Below are positions 8,262-17,019 of a stretch of 64,000 bases of DNA, in pieces. The DNA lies in NCBI GenBank assembly GCA_000703065.1, contig JNLK01000001.1:2316001-2380000 (forward strand). Reading direction: 5' to 3'. A model generated the notes under the pieces. It was not told the DNA's origin, made no database searches, and saw only the letters and a list, made by a program, of their open reading frames with translations. Origin of the DNA: Lachnospiraceae bacterium AC2029. GTDB lineage: Bacteria; Bacillota; Clostridia; Lachnospirales; Lachnospiraceae. Position 1 is the first letter of the stretch; the number at the start of each line of letters is the position of its first letter. The position numbers were made by a program, and so were the translations under genes.

Positions 8262-10064
8262 ATGGACGAAACGAAGGAAACAACTGAACTGACGGAATCG
8301 GCGGAAGCGGAATGTACGGAATCAGCGGAAGCGGAAGGTACGGAATCGGCGGAAGCGGAAGGTACGGAATCGGCGGAAGCGGAAGGTACGGAAGCGATGG
8401 GGGCGGAAGGCGCGGAGCCTGCGGAGGCGGAAGACGTGGAATCAGCGGAAACGGAAATGATTGACGGTGAGGATGAGAAAAAAGGGAGTCGGAAGAAACG
8501 CCCCCTCTCCACCGTGAAGATCGTGATCTGCCTCAGCATGCTTTTTGTTGTCACATTTCTTGCGGCCGGCGTATTCTGGGCGCTCTGGACCTGGGATACC
8601 ATTTCCACGGACGAGCTGCTGTGGCATCTGCACGGCTCGCTGGACGGTGCGAATACGGATATGGTCGTGGAGTTTGTGCTGGTGACCGTGGGAAGCGCAG
8701 CTCTGGTCACCGGAGCAGGCTTCTATGCACTGCGGAAGCTGCGGTTTAATGAAAGACAACATAGGATCACCTACCGGATCATACAGGGGCTAACGGGTGC
8801 ACTTCTTCTGGCGGCGTTTCTCTCGGCGTGGTTCGGTTTCGGGATCGGAACCTATATCCGTTACCAGAACACCACATCCACCTATATCGAGGAGAATTAT
8901 GTGGATCCTTCCTCCGTGACGCTGAAATTTCCGGAGAAGAAGAGGAATCTTGTGGTGATCTACATGGAATCCATGGAAGTGACCTTTGCGGACCGGGCGA
9001 GCGGCGGCGCATTTCCGGAAAATGTGATCGAGGATCTGACCATGCTTGCACGGAACAATGAATGCTTCTCAGGGAACAGGAATGTACTGAACGGCGGTAT
9101 CGCCATGCCGGGTGCGGTATGGACCATGGGAGCACTGTTCGGGACCACCTCGGGTCTTCCGCTGAAGACGCCCCTCGGACAGAACGGCATGGGCAAGAAT
9201 GCGGATTTCTTCCCGGGAGTCACGACCCTCGGAGACATCCTGGAGAAGGAAGGTTACCGGAACCGGCTTCTGATGGGGTCGGATGCGAACTTCGGTGGCT
9301 GCCGGAAATACTATGAATCCCACGGGAATTTTGAGATCCATGATTACGAGTTTGCAAGGATCGTAGGCAGGATCCCCGAGGATTATAAGGTCTGGTGGGG
9401 CTATGAGGATTCCAAGCTTTTCGAATACGCGAGGGAGGAGCTGAGTGATCTGGGGGCGGACGGAACGCCTTTCCAGATGGTGATCCAGACCATGGATACA
9501 CATTTTGAGGACGGACATCTCTGTCCCGAGTGCAGAGCTCATTTCGAGGATAACCGATATGCCAATGTCATGGACTGTTCGTCCAGGCAGGTATGTGAGC
9601 TGGTAAAATGGATCCAGGAACAGGATTTCTATGAGAATACGACGATCATCATAACCGGGGATCATCCCACCATGGATAAGGATTTTTGTGAGGATGTTCC
9701 GGATTCCTATCTCCGAAAGACCTATACCTGTGTGATCAACGGAGCGGCGGAGAATCAGCAGGCAGGGAAGGACAGGGTCTATACCACATATGATCTGTTC
9801 CCTACCACACTGGCGGCTCTGGGTGTGGAGATCGAGGGAGACCGGCTGGGACTTGGAACCAGTCTCTATTCGAAGGAACCCACCCTGACGGAGAAGGATG
9901 AGTTGACCGTGGTGGAAGAGGAGATCAGCTCCAGATCCGAGCTGATGGAGAAAATGTTCTGGAATGAGTATGAGCATCCGGCCCGACAGGAAAAGAGTAC
10001 GGATGAAGCGGATACCGGAGAAGGCTCCGGATCGGAGGAACAAACGGAGGAAGACGAAAAATGA
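8262..10064 (+). CDS. OpgB/LTA-synthase-like phosphoglycerol transferase with acidic N-terminal repeats
   Basis: A 600-residue membrane enzyme of the alkaline phosphatase/sulfatase superfamily that would move phosphoglycerol groups onto a cell-surface glycan or glycolipid. Residues 12-65 are degenerate 8-residue acidic repeats (ESAEAEGT). Three transmembrane helices follow (about 85-109, 134-157, 174-199). The extracytoplasmic catalytic domain starts at NLVVIYMESME, with metal ligand Glu236. It contains a WTMGALFGTTSGLPL block (Thr288 the likely nucleophile, by family) and later ITGDHPTMD. The layout GDILEKEGYRN to YYESHGN resembles OpgB (MdoB) more than classical LtaS. It lies 5 bases after hydE and overlaps hydG by 4 bases (ATGA), so it is translationally tied to the hydrogenase maturases. 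That link is odd and unexplained. The C-terminal tail is acidic. Confidence 0.85.
   Translation: MDETKETTELTESAEAECTESAEAEGTESAEAEGTESAEAEGTEAMGAEGAEPAEAEDVESAETEMIDGEDEKKGSRKKRPLSTVKIVICLSMLFVVTFLAAGVFWALWTWDTISTDELLWHLHGSLDGANTDMVVEFVLVTVGSAALVTGAGFYALRKLRFNERQHRITYRIIQGLTGALLLAAFLSAWFGFGIGTYIRYQNTTSTYIEENYVDPSSVTLKFPEKKRNLVVIYMESMEVTFADRASGGAFPENVIEDLTMLARNNECFSGNRNVLNGGIAMPGAVWTMGALFGTTSGLPLKTPLGQNGMGKNADFFPGVTTLGDILEKEGYRNRLLMGSDANFGGCRKYYESHGNFEIHDYEFARIVGRIPEDYKVWWGYEDSKLFEYAREELSDLGADGTPFQMVIQTMDTHFEDGHLCPECRAHFEDNRYANVMDCSSRQVCELVKWIQEQDFYENTTIIITGDHPTMDKDFCEDVPDSYLRKTYTCVINGAAENQQAGKDRVYTTYDLFPTTLAALGVEIEGDRLGLGTSLYSKEPTLTEKDELTVVEEEISSRSELMEKMFWNEYEHPARQEKSTDEADTGEGSGSEEQTEEDEK
8295..8438 (+). 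repeat. In-frame 24-bp minisatellite
   Basis: Six degenerate units of 24 bp (about GAATCGGCGGAAGCGGAAGG plus 4 bases) begin at 8295, 8319, 8343, 8367, 8391 and 8415. They encode repeated ESAEAEGT. Units two to four are almost identical, which suggests recent slippage. Confidence 0.85.
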
Positions 10065-11479
10065 AGTACGATATGCATTCGATGCATGCAGAGGAGTTTA
10101 TCAATGACGAGGAGATCCGTGAGACCATAGCCTATGCGGAGGCGCATAAGACGGATATGGAGCTGATCGATTCCATCCTGGAGAAGGCAAAGCTGAGGAA
10201 GGGTCTCAGTCACCGGGAGGCAAGCGTTCTTCTGGCCTGTGAGGACGAGGAGAAGGTGAAGGAGGTCTATGACCTTGCAGAGCAGATCAAGAAGGATTTC
10301 TACGGAAACCGGATCGTCCTTTTCGCACCCCTCTATCTTTCCAACTACTGTGTCAACGGATGTCTTTACTGCCCGTATCATCTGAAGAATCAGCATATTC
10401 CGAGAAAGAAGCTGACCCAGGAGGAGGTGGCACGTGAGGTGATCGCCCTGCAGGACATGGGGCATAAGCGTCTGGCCATCGAGGCAGGTGAGGATCCGGT
10501 GAACAACCCCATCGAGTACATCCTGGACTGTATCCATACCATTTACTCCATCAAGCATAAGAACGGAGCCATCCGTCGTGTGAACGTGAATATCGCCGCA
10601 ACCACGGTGGAGAACTATAAGAAGCTGCATGATGCGGGGATCGGAACCTACATCCTGTTCCAGGAGACCTACCACAAGGCGAATTACGAGGTGCTTCATC
10701 CTACGGGACCGAAGCACAACTACGATTATCACACCGAGGCCATGGATCGTGCCATGGAAGGCGGTATCGACGATGTGGGGATCGGAGTGCTCTTCGGACT
10801 GGACAACTATCAGTATGAATTTGCGGGACTCCTGATGCATGCGGAGCATCTGGAGGCAGTGCATGGCGTGGGTCCGCACACCATCAGCGTTCCCCGGGTA
10901 AAGCCGGCGGACGATATCGACCCGAATGATTTCGACAATTCCCTCAGCGATGAAATGTTCTGCAGGATCGCAGCCTGCATCCGGATCGCGGTTCCTTACA
11001 CCGGTATGATCATTTCCACCCGGGAGACCCCCGAGGTGCGGGAGAAGATCATCCGTCTCGGAGTAAGCCAGATCAGCGGCGGTTCCAGAACCTCCGTGGG
11101 CGGGTATGCCGAGAAGGAGCGGCCGCATGATACGGAGCAGTTTGATGTATCCGACAACCGGACTCTGGATGAGGTGGTTCACTGGCTGATGGAGGCGGGA
11201 TATATCCCCTCCTTCTGTACGGCCTGCTACCGGGAGGGAAGGACGGGAGACCGTTTCATGGAGCTCTGCAAGTCCGGGCAGATCCAGAACTGCTGCCATC
11301 CGAATGCGCTGATGACGCTGAAGGAGTTCCTGGAGGACTATGCCTCCGAGGACACGAAGCGTCTGGGCGAGGAAGTGATAGAGCGTGAGATCGGCACCAT
11401 TCCCAAGGAGAAGGTGCAGGAGATCGTCCGGGAGAGACTGGTGAAGATCGCGGAGGGGGAGAGAGATTTCCGTTTCTGA
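10061..11479 (+). CDS. hydG: [FeFe] hydrogenase H-cluster radical SAM maturase HydG
   Basis: HydG cleaves tyrosine to make the CO and CN ligands of the H-cluster. At 472 residues it has the family length. The radical SAM site is C97, C101 and C104 (NYCVNGCLYCPYH). The C-terminal auxiliary-cluster motif CX2CX22C is present in SFCTACYREGRTGD followed by NCCHPNAL. Other family blocks are IEAGEDPVNNP, GIGVLFGLDNYQYEF and SGGSRTSVGGY. Its ATG overlaps the stop of the phosphoglycerol transferase gene (ATGA), so translation is coupled. Codon use is like the neighbours. Confidence 0.96.
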   Translation: MKYDMHSMHAEEFINDEEIRETIAYAEAHKTDMELIDSILEKAKLRKGLSHREASVLLACEDEEKVKEVYDLAEQIKKDFYGNRIVLFAPLYLSNYCVNGCLYCPYHLKNQHIPRKKLTQEEVAREVIALQDMGHKRLAIEAGEDPVNNPIEYILDCIHTIYSIKHKNGAIRRVNVNIAATTVENYKKLHDAGIGTYILFQETYHKANYEVLHPTGPKHNYDYHTEAMDRAMEGGIDDVGIGVLFGLDNYQYEFAGLLMHAEHLEAVHGVGPHTISVPRVKPADDIDPNDFDNSLSDEMFCRIAACIRIAVPYTGMIISTRETPEVREKIIRLGVSQISGGSRTSVGGYAEKERPHDTEQFDVSDNRTLDEVVHWLMEAGYIPSFCTACYREGRTGDRFMELCKSGQIQNCCHPNALMTLKEFLEDYASEDTKRLGEEVIEREIGTIPKEKVQEIVRERLVKIAEGERDFRF

Positions 11480-11617
11480 CAATACAGTGCGGAGCTTGCG
11501 GTGTATCCTGAAGCGAAGCGGAGGATCCTGTCCGTCGGGATATGAAGGAACCGGCCTGCATGATGCGCGTGAGCGTCACATTTTGCGTTCGGAAGGATAA
11601 TAAGGAAGGAGGACCCC

Positions 11618-12793
11618 ATGAGTTTGAATGATACCCCGGGTGCGGAAAGGATCCAGATCGGATTCTTCGGACTCCGGAATGCGGGAAAGAGCAGTCTGGT
11701 GAACCGGATCACGAATCAGGAAGTATCCCTGGTCAGTGAAGTGAAGGGAACCACCACGGACCCGGTACGAAAGAGCATGGAGATCCTTCCGCTGGGACCG
11801 GTGACCCTCATTGATACGCCGGGCTTTGATGATGAAGGGATCCTGGGAGAGCAGAGAGTCCGCAGGACCGGAGAGGTTCTTGCGGTCTGCGATGTGGCGA
11901 TCCTCGTGACGGAGAATTCATCGTTAAATGAGACGGAAAAAGAGTTATGTAAACTAATAGAGAATAGAGATATTCCATATCTGATCGTACGGAGTAAGGC
12001 GGATCTGGGATCCGGAAATACTTCGGAGCAGATGATCACGGTCAGCTCAGAGGACGGAACCGGTATTGAAGAACTGAAGGAACAGATCGGACAGCTGATG
12101 AAGGGAAGAGAGAAGCAGCTTCGCTTCGTGGCAGACCTGATCCGACCCGGAGATACGGTGATCCTTGTGATCCCCATCGACAGCTCCGCACCGAAGGGAC
12201 GTCTCATCCTGCCCCAGCAGGAGGCCATCCGGGACATCCTGGATGCAGGAGCGGTAAGTGTTGTGACCGGAGTGGAGGAGCTTCCGAAGACTATAGATTC
12301 CCTGAAGGAACCGCCGGCACTGGTGATCACGGATTCCCAGGCCTTCGGACGTGTAATGAAGCTGGTTCCGGAGGAGATCCCTCTTACCTCCTTCTCCATA
12401 CTGATGGCGCGTTACAAAGGCTTCCTGACTCAGGCAGTGGAGGGCGCGGCTGCACTGGACAGCCTTCCGGAGCATGGAAGGATACTGATCAGCGAAGGCT
12501 GTACGCATCACAGACAGTGTGAGGATATCGGAACAGTGAAGCTTCCGAACTGGATCCGGAAGTATACAGGCAGGACTCCGGAATTTATATTCACCAGCGG
12601 ACACGGATTCCCCGAGGATCTGTCCGGGATCCATATGGTCATTCACTGCGGAGCCTGTATGCTAAATGACCGGGAGGTGCAGAACCGTATGCGCCGTGCG
12701 GCAGAGGCGGGGGTTCCCTTTACCAACTACGGAACCGTGATCGCAAAAATGAACGGGATCCTGGAACGGAGCATCCGGCCGGTGGGACTGTGA
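11618..12793 (+). CDS. hydF: [FeFe] hydrogenase maturation GTPase HydF
   Basis: HydF is the GTPase and scaffold that carries the 2Fe precursor and hands it to the apo-hydrogenase. The 391-residue protein has Walker A GLRNAGKSS (residues 18-26), the G2 region KGTTTDPV, G3 DTPGFDDEG and a G4-like SKADLG. The C-terminal cluster-binding motif CxH...HCxxC is complete: EGCTHHRQCE and, about 50 residues on, IHCGACMLN. AAGGAAGGAGGACCCC precedes the ATG. A 138-base gap without recognisable signals separates it from hydG. It is the last gene before the 12898-12932 terminator. Confidence 0.96.
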   Translation: MSLNDTPGAERIQIGFFGLRNAGKSSLVNRITNQEVSLVSEVKGTTTDPVRKSMEILPLGPVTLIDTPGFDDEGILGEQRVRRTGEVLAVCDVAILVTENSSLNETEKELCKLIENRDIPYLIVRSKADLGSGNTSEQMITVSSEDGTGIEELKEQIGQLMKGREKQLRFVADLIRPGDTVILVIPIDSSAPKGRLILPQQEAIRDILDAGAVSVVTGVEELPKTIDSLKEPPALVITDSQAFGRVMKLVPEEIPLTSFSILMARYKGFLTQAVEGAAALDSLPEHGRILISEGCTHHRQCEDIGTVKLPNWIRKYTGRTPEFIFTSGHGFPEDLSGIHMVIHCGACMLNDREVQNRMRRAAEAGVPFTNYGTVIAKMNGILERSIRPVGL

Positions 12794-12897
12794 CGGGACA
12801 GCCTCGTGAAGGGAACGTTTTATGGGATAAGATACTTCGGGTCTTGCTTAGCTCAGGATGATCAACAGAGAATTAATTCACAGAGAAAAAAAGTCAC

Positions 12898-12932
12898 TCT
12901 GCGGTACATTTTCATGTGCCGCAGATTTTTTT
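12898..12932 (+). terminator. Intrinsic terminator of the hyd cluster
   Basis: TCTGCGGTACA (12898-12908) pairs with TGTGCCGCAGA (12915-12925) around a 6-base loop, followed by seven T and then ATTTT. Confidence 0.9.
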
Positions 12933-13024
12933 ATTTTGTTTGGAAACTTTTTGGGGATTTTAAGGTTTCTTTCAGTTTGACCCTTTATCATGGCATCATC
13001 AACCACAGGAAAGGAGGAAACGCC

Positions 13025-13792
13025 ATGAGTCAGTTTAAGGAAATCTTTCAGAGAACAGAGATCAAATACCTTCTCAGTGAAGCACAGTATCTGGCGCTTC
13101 GGGAGCGGCTCAAAGGACTTGCAGAGGTGGATGCTTATGGCGAGACCGACATCCTGAACATTTACTACGATACGCCGGATTTCAATCTGATCCGTACATC
13201 TCTGGAGAAGCCGATCTACAAAGAGAAGCTTCGGCTCAGAAGCTACGGCACCCCCGGCAGGGAGACGCCCTCCTTCATCGAGATCAAGAAGAAGTATCAG
13301 GGAGTTGTATACAAGCGCAGGATCGATGCTCCGTACATGGATGCAAAGGACTATCTGGAAGGTAAGAAGGATCTGAACCGGAAGTCACAGATCAAAGCCG
13401 AGATCGACGCCTTCCGTACAGGGTATCAGGGACTTCGGCCGGCTATGGCGATCTCCTACAAAAGGATCGCCATGATCGGGACGGAGGATCCGGAGCTCAG
13501 GATCACATTTGACAGAGAGATCCGTTGGAGAACAGAGAAGCTTGACCTTCGTGAAGGAGCGAAGGGAGAGGACCTTCTGCTTCCCGGACAGAGGCTCATG
13601 GAGGTGAAGATAGCAAATGCCTTCCCCATGGAGCTGGCCAGGATGTTCAGTGAACTGGGAATCTTCCCGGTATCCTTCTCCAAATACGGAAGAGGCTATG
13701 AAACCATGGCAGCGCGCCGGATGATCGGGGCTTACGCGATCCGCGGCATCGGTGAAGCATACGAAAGAAGGGAAGAGGTGGCCTACGCATAG
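13025..13792 (+). CDS. VTC-domain (polyphosphate polymerase-like) protein
   Basis: A 255-residue protein made of one VTC domain, the tunnel-fold domain that synthesises polyphosphate from ATP in the yeast vacuolar transporter chaperone. Visible features are the start RTEIKYLLSEAQY, LNIYYDTPDF, the basic strand KEKLRLRSYG, FIEIKKKYQGVVYKRR, and the acidic metal-binding end LMEVKIANAFP. These match the alternating basic and acidic strands of CYTH/VTC tunnels. The chosen ATG has AGGAAAGGAGGAAACGCC; an upstream in-frame ATG at 12806 would run through the terminator and is unlikely. It heads a three-gene set with DUF4956 and a beta-helix lipoprotein. Polymerase activity is inferred from the family and not proven for bacterial members of this type. 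Confidence 0.85.
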   Translation: MSQFKEIFQRTEIKYLLSEAQYLALRERLKGLAEVDAYGETDILNIYYDTPDFNLIRTSLEKPIYKEKLRLRSYGTPGRETPSFIEIKKKYQGVVYKRRIDAPYMDAKDYLEGKKDLNRKSQIKAEIDAFRTGYQGLRPAMAISYKRIAMIGTEDPELRITFDREIRWRTEKLDLREGAKGEDLLLPGQRLMEVKIANAFPMELARMFSELGIFPVSFSKYGRGYETMAARRMIGAYAIRGIGEAYERREEVAYA

Positions 13793-13834
13793 AACCGGTA
13801 TCCGACCGGGGTGATATAGAAAGGGGAGAGTTCT

Positions 13835-14518
13835 ATGTTAAATTCTGAGATATTCAATTCAATTTTTACGACGACCACGCTCACGGGAAGTGATTTTCTG
13901 ATCGCAACGGGCTGTTCCATCATCTGCGGCCTGTTCATCGCCCTCCTGTACAATATTAAAAATCACTGTTCCAAGAGTTTTCTTATAACACTGGCAGTTC
14001 TGCCGGCAGCGGTGCAGATGGTCATCATGCTGGTAAACGGAAATCTCGGAGCAGGCGTAGCGGTTGCAGGTGCATTCAGCCTTGTCCGCTTCCGCTCGGC
14101 TCCGGGCCGTGGCCAGGAGATCGCATGTATCTTCCAGGCAATGGCAGTAGGACTTGCCACAGGCATGGGATACATCTGGGTAGCAGCACTCTTTACGGTT
14201 CTGATCTCCGTTCTGATGCTGGTGCTGAATATGACCAGGCTCGGTGAATCCTCCAAGCAGGAGCGGATCCTGAAGATCATGGTTCCCGAGAATCTGGATT
14301 TTGAAGGAAAGTTCGACAGCATTTTCGATAAATATCTGGACAAGTACACCCTCGAAGAGGTGAAAACGGCAAACATGGGCAGCCTGTACAAGATCAGCTA
14401 TCATGTGATCACCAAGGCGAATATTTCCGTAAAGGAAATGATGGATGAGCTCAGGGCCGGAAACGGAAATCTGGAGATCAGCATCGCCCGTCCGGTAACC
14501 TCAATGGATGAACTGTAA
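13835..14518 (+). CDS. DUF4956 membrane protein
   Basis: A 227-residue protein with about four transmembrane helices in residues 15-135 and a cytoplasmic C-terminal domain. The family signature GAFSLVRFRSAPGRGQEI is clear in the middle of the membrane part. The soluble tail (EESSKQERILKI onward) resembles a small alpha-beta regulatory domain. It starts 42 bases after the VTC gene with AGAAAGGGGAGAG. DUF4956 genes commonly sit beside VTC-domain genes, which suggests a membrane partner for polyphosphate or another polyanion, but the role is not established. Confidence 0.85.
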   Translation: MLNSEIFNSIFTTTTLTGSDFLIATGCSIICGLFIALLYNIKNHCSKSFLITLAVLPAAVQMVIMLVNGNLGAGVAVAGAFSLVRFRSAPGRGQEIACIFQAMAVGLATGMGYIWVAALFTVLISVLMLVLNMTRLGESSKQERILKIMVPENLDFEGKFDSIFDKYLDKYTLEEVKTANMGSLYKISYHVITKANISVKEMMDELRAGNGNLEISIARPVTSMDEL

Positions 14519-14612
14519 CAGATGAGGACGCCCACGAAGCGCCCGGGCATGATTTCGATAAAAGGGATCATGGTACAACAAAGGTCTTTCTTCACATTCA
14601 CAATACCCCTTT

Positions 14613-14640
14613 CCCCGCCGCGGGAATTCCCGTGGCGGGG
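14613..14640 (+). other. 12-bp hairpin just upstream of the beta-helix lipoprotein gene
   Basis: CCCCGCCGCGGG (14613-14624) pairs with CCCGTGGCGGGG (14629-14640) around AATT, with one G-T pair. There is no U-run on either strand. It ends 22 bases before the ATG and could be an RNA-processing, stability or translation-control element inside the operon. Confidence 0.55.
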
Positions 14641-14661
14641 GAACCATGAAAGGAAGAAGCT

Positions 14662-16761
14662 ATGAAAAGGAAAAATCTTTACATAACAGGCGCACTTCTG
14701 TCACTCGGAATGATGACCGGGCTGGCGGGATGCGGTTCAAATACATCGGATACAAAGGATGCAGAGGCTGCAACCACGGGTGCTTCGGTGGATACCCCGT
14801 CCACGGGGTCTTCGGAGGATTCCAAAAAAGCAGCGGATAAGGATACCGAGGCAGCAGGTGATTCAGTCTCTGGACAGAAAATGTCAGCAACTACGTTGGA
14901 CACCTCAGATCTTTTCTCAAAGAGAGATCTGGATTGGTCATATGATGAGGCAGAGGCGGAGAAGATAACTCTCTCAGGAACCTCCGCTTCTGTCAGTGGA
15001 TCCGGTGCCACGGTGGGAACCGCTTCGGACGGTGCTCCGACGGTTACCGTCAGCAAGGCCGGGACCTATGTGGTATCCGGAACCCTCTCTGACGGGCAGA
15101 TCATCGTGGATGCCGGGGATGAAGACAAGGTTCAGCTGGTTCTGGTCGGCGTGACCATGACGAATCAGGACAGCGCATGCATTTACGTGAAGAATGCAGA
15201 CAAGGTCTTCGTAACGCTGGCGGACGGAACGGTGAATACTCTTTCCGACACGGGCGAGGAGTTCGTGCAGACGGATGAGGATACCACCGTGGACGGCGTG
15301 ATCTATGCGCGGGACGACATTTGCTTCAACGGTACGGGGACACTGAACGTCAATGCAAAGTACAAGCATGCCATCGTCGGAAAGGATGACCTGAAGGTGA
15401 CGGCAGGAACCTATGTGCTGTCTGCAACGAACAAGGGGATATCCGCAAATGATTCCATCCGGATCAAGGACGGAACATTTACGGTCAATTCCGGAGATGA
15501 CGCTCTCCATACCAGTAACGGCGAGGAGGAAGGCCGCGGATACATTTACATCGCGGGCGGAAGCTTCGATATCACTGCAGGGGATGACGGGATCCATGCG
15601 GAGACCGACCTGGTCATCGACGGCGGGAAGATCGAGGTGAAGGAAAGCAAGGAAGGTCTGGAAGGTTATACCATCACCATTAATGACGGTGAGATCCAAA
15701 TAGTGTCCAAGGATGACGGCCTCAATGCGGCAGGCGGAAACAGCTCGGAGGGTGACAACTTCGAGATGGGCGGCCGCGGCAAGATGGGCGGACAGAATCA
15801 GGATGGCCAGCAGCAGGACGGCCAGCAGGGTGGTCAGAAGCAGGACGGCCAGCAGCAGGATGGCCAGCAGAGTGGCCAGCAGAGTGGCCAGCAGAAGGGT
15901 GGCCAGCAGCAGGATGGCCAGCAGGGCGGCCAGCAGCAGGACGGCCAGCAGAGTGGCCAGCAACAGGACGGTCAGAAGCAGGGCGGCCAGCAGCAGGATG
16001 GCCAGCAGGGCGGTCAGAAGCAGGACGGCCAGCAGCAGGATGGCCAGCAGGGCGGCCAGCAGCAGGATGGCCAGCAGAAGGGTGGCCGGAAGCAGGGAAG
16101 ACCGGATTTCGGAAACGGAGAAATGCCGGAGATGCCGAACGGAGAAATGCCGGAGATGCCGAACGGAGAGATGCCGGATTTCAAAAATGGAGAAATGCCG
16201 GACGGAGAAATGCCGGATATGCAGGGCGGTGATTCCGACTCTGCGGGCAAGATGCAGGGCTTCCCCGGCAGAATGGGCGGCGGCATGATGATGGATGCGG
16301 ATGAGAAGGCGTCCCTGACCATCAACGGCGGAACCGTCTATGTGAATGCAGGCGGAGACGGTCTGGATTCCAACGGATATCTGACCATCAACGGCGGCGT
16401 GATCTATGTGTCCGGTCCCACAAATGCCGGAAACGGTGCGCTGGACAGCGGCATCGAACTGACGGTGAACGGCGGAAACATCATTGCGGCAGGAAGTGCC
16501 GGAATGGATGAGACCTTCGGTAATAATTCCAAACAGTACAGCATAAAATATAATTTCAGCAGCGTCAGATCCGGCGGAACGGAGGTTCAGCTTCTGGACA
16601 GTGACGGAGTGGCGATCATGAAATATACTCCTGAAAAGGAATACAGCTCCGTAGTCTTCTCCAGTGCGGATATCAAGGAAGGTACCTACACGGTGAAGGC
16701 CGGAAGCACGACAGGCAGCGTGACGGTCAGCGAGATCGTTACGAAGGCCAAAGAGAATTAA
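14662..16761 (+). CDS. Carbohydrate-binding beta-helix lipoprotein (Cthe_2159-like) with Gln/Gly-rich insert
   Basis: A 699-residue lipoprotein: signal peptide with lipobox LAGC (Cys25). The body is a repetitive right-handed beta-helix (VYVKNADKVFVTL, ISANDSIRIKDGTF, ITAGDDGIHAETD, LTINGGTVYVNAGGDG). The GDDGIHA and GDGLDSNG turns are typical of calcium-binding Cthe_2159-type domains, which bind cellulose or acidic sugars. Between about residues 375 and 475 is a low-complexity QQDGQQGG tract, followed by a GEMPEMPN repeat to about residue 520. These inserts split the beta-helix and may form a flexible loop. It closes the VTC, DUF4956, lipoprotein set. A good terminator follows. The ATG is chosen for GAAAGGAAGAAGCT upstream. 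Confidence 0.82.
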   Translation: MKRKNLYITGALLSLGMMTGLAGCGSNTSDTKDAEAATTGASVDTPSTGSSEDSKKAADKDTEAAGDSVSGQKMSATTLDTSDLFSKRDLDWSYDEAEAEKITLSGTSASVSGSGATVGTASDGAPTVTVSKAGTYVVSGTLSDGQIIVDAGDEDKVQLVLVGVTMTNQDSACIYVKNADKVFVTLADGTVNTLSDTGEEFVQTDEDTTVDGVIYARDDICFNGTGTLNVNAKYKHAIVGKDDLKVTAGTYVLSATNKGISANDSIRIKDGTFTVNSGDDALHTSNGEEEGRGYIYIAGGSFDITAGDDGIHAETDLVIDGGKIEVKESKEGLEGYTITINDGEIQIVSKDDGLNAAGGNSSEGDNFEMGGRGKMGGQNQDGQQQDGQQGGQKQDGQQQDGQQSGQQSGQQKGGQQQDGQQGGQQQDGQQSGQQQDGQKQGGQQQDGQQGGQKQDGQQQDGQQGGQQQDGQQKGGRKQGRPDFGNGEMPEMPNGEMPEMPNGEMPDFKNGEMPDGEMPDMQGGDSDSAGKMQGFPGRMGGGMMMDADEKASLTINGGTVYVNAGGDGLDSNGYLTINGGVIYVSGPTNAGNGALDSGIELTVNGGNIIAAGSAGMDETFGNNSKQYSIKYNFSSVRSGGTEVQLLDSDGVAIMKYTPEKEYSSVVFSSADIKEGTYTVKAGSTTGSVTVSEIVTKAKEN
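15790..16225 (+). repeat. In-frame low-complexity repeats (QQDGQQ and GEMPEMPN)
   Basis: From about 15793 to 16085 the DNA is a patchwork of GGCCAGCAGCAGGACGGCCA-like units of 15 and 24 bp; from about 16119 to 16215 a 24-bp unit encodes GEMPEMPN. The variants are shuffled and not a simple ladder, suggesting repeated unequal exchange. Confidence 0.85.
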
Positions 16762-16790
16762 GCTTACAATTCATCCCTCTATATTGTACC

Positions 16791-16839
16791 GCACCGGCGA
16801 TCAGCCCCCCTTTCCTGACCGCCGGTGCATTTGTTTTTC
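16791..16839 (+). terminator. Intrinsic terminator after the beta-helix lipoprotein gene
   Basis: GCACCGGCG (16791-16799) pairs perfectly with CGCCGGTGC (16820-16828), followed by ATTTGTTTTT. Confidence 0.8.
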
Positions 16840-16891
16840 TACCGGCGATGAGGCGGGGTATGCAGGTATATCCAATGAATGTCGAAAGGGA

Positions 16892-16922
16892 CTGTTTTTT
16901 ACCATACTGGTAATAAAAACAG
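16892..16922. promoter_or_regulatory. Imperfect inverted repeat next to the NRPS promoter (candidate operator)
   Basis: CTGTTTTTTACCA (16892-16904) is mirrored by TGGTAATAAAAACAG (16908-16922) with a two-base insertion. It abuts the -35 box at 16924, a usual place for a repressor or activator site. The regulator is unknown. Confidence 0.5.
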
Positions 16923-16923
16923 G

Positions 16924-16953
16924 TTGAGAAAGAGGGGGGTTTTAAGGTAAAAT
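16924..16953 (+). promoter_or_regulatory. Promoter of the NRPS-esterase operon
   Basis: TTGAGA (16924-16929) and TAAAAT (16948-16953) are 18 bases apart, 67 bases before the ATG. Confidence 0.55.
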
Positions 16954-17019
16954 AGATAGTGTGTACGGTCGGGGGGTTATTAGAAGATCGGACATAAGCA
17001 GGAGAAAGGAGCATAATTT

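Noticed and set aside
12806-13024. N-terminal extension of the VTC protein to an ATG at 12806
   Set aside because: It would cross a strong terminator; the ATG at 13025 has an excellent ribosome binding site and begins the domain.
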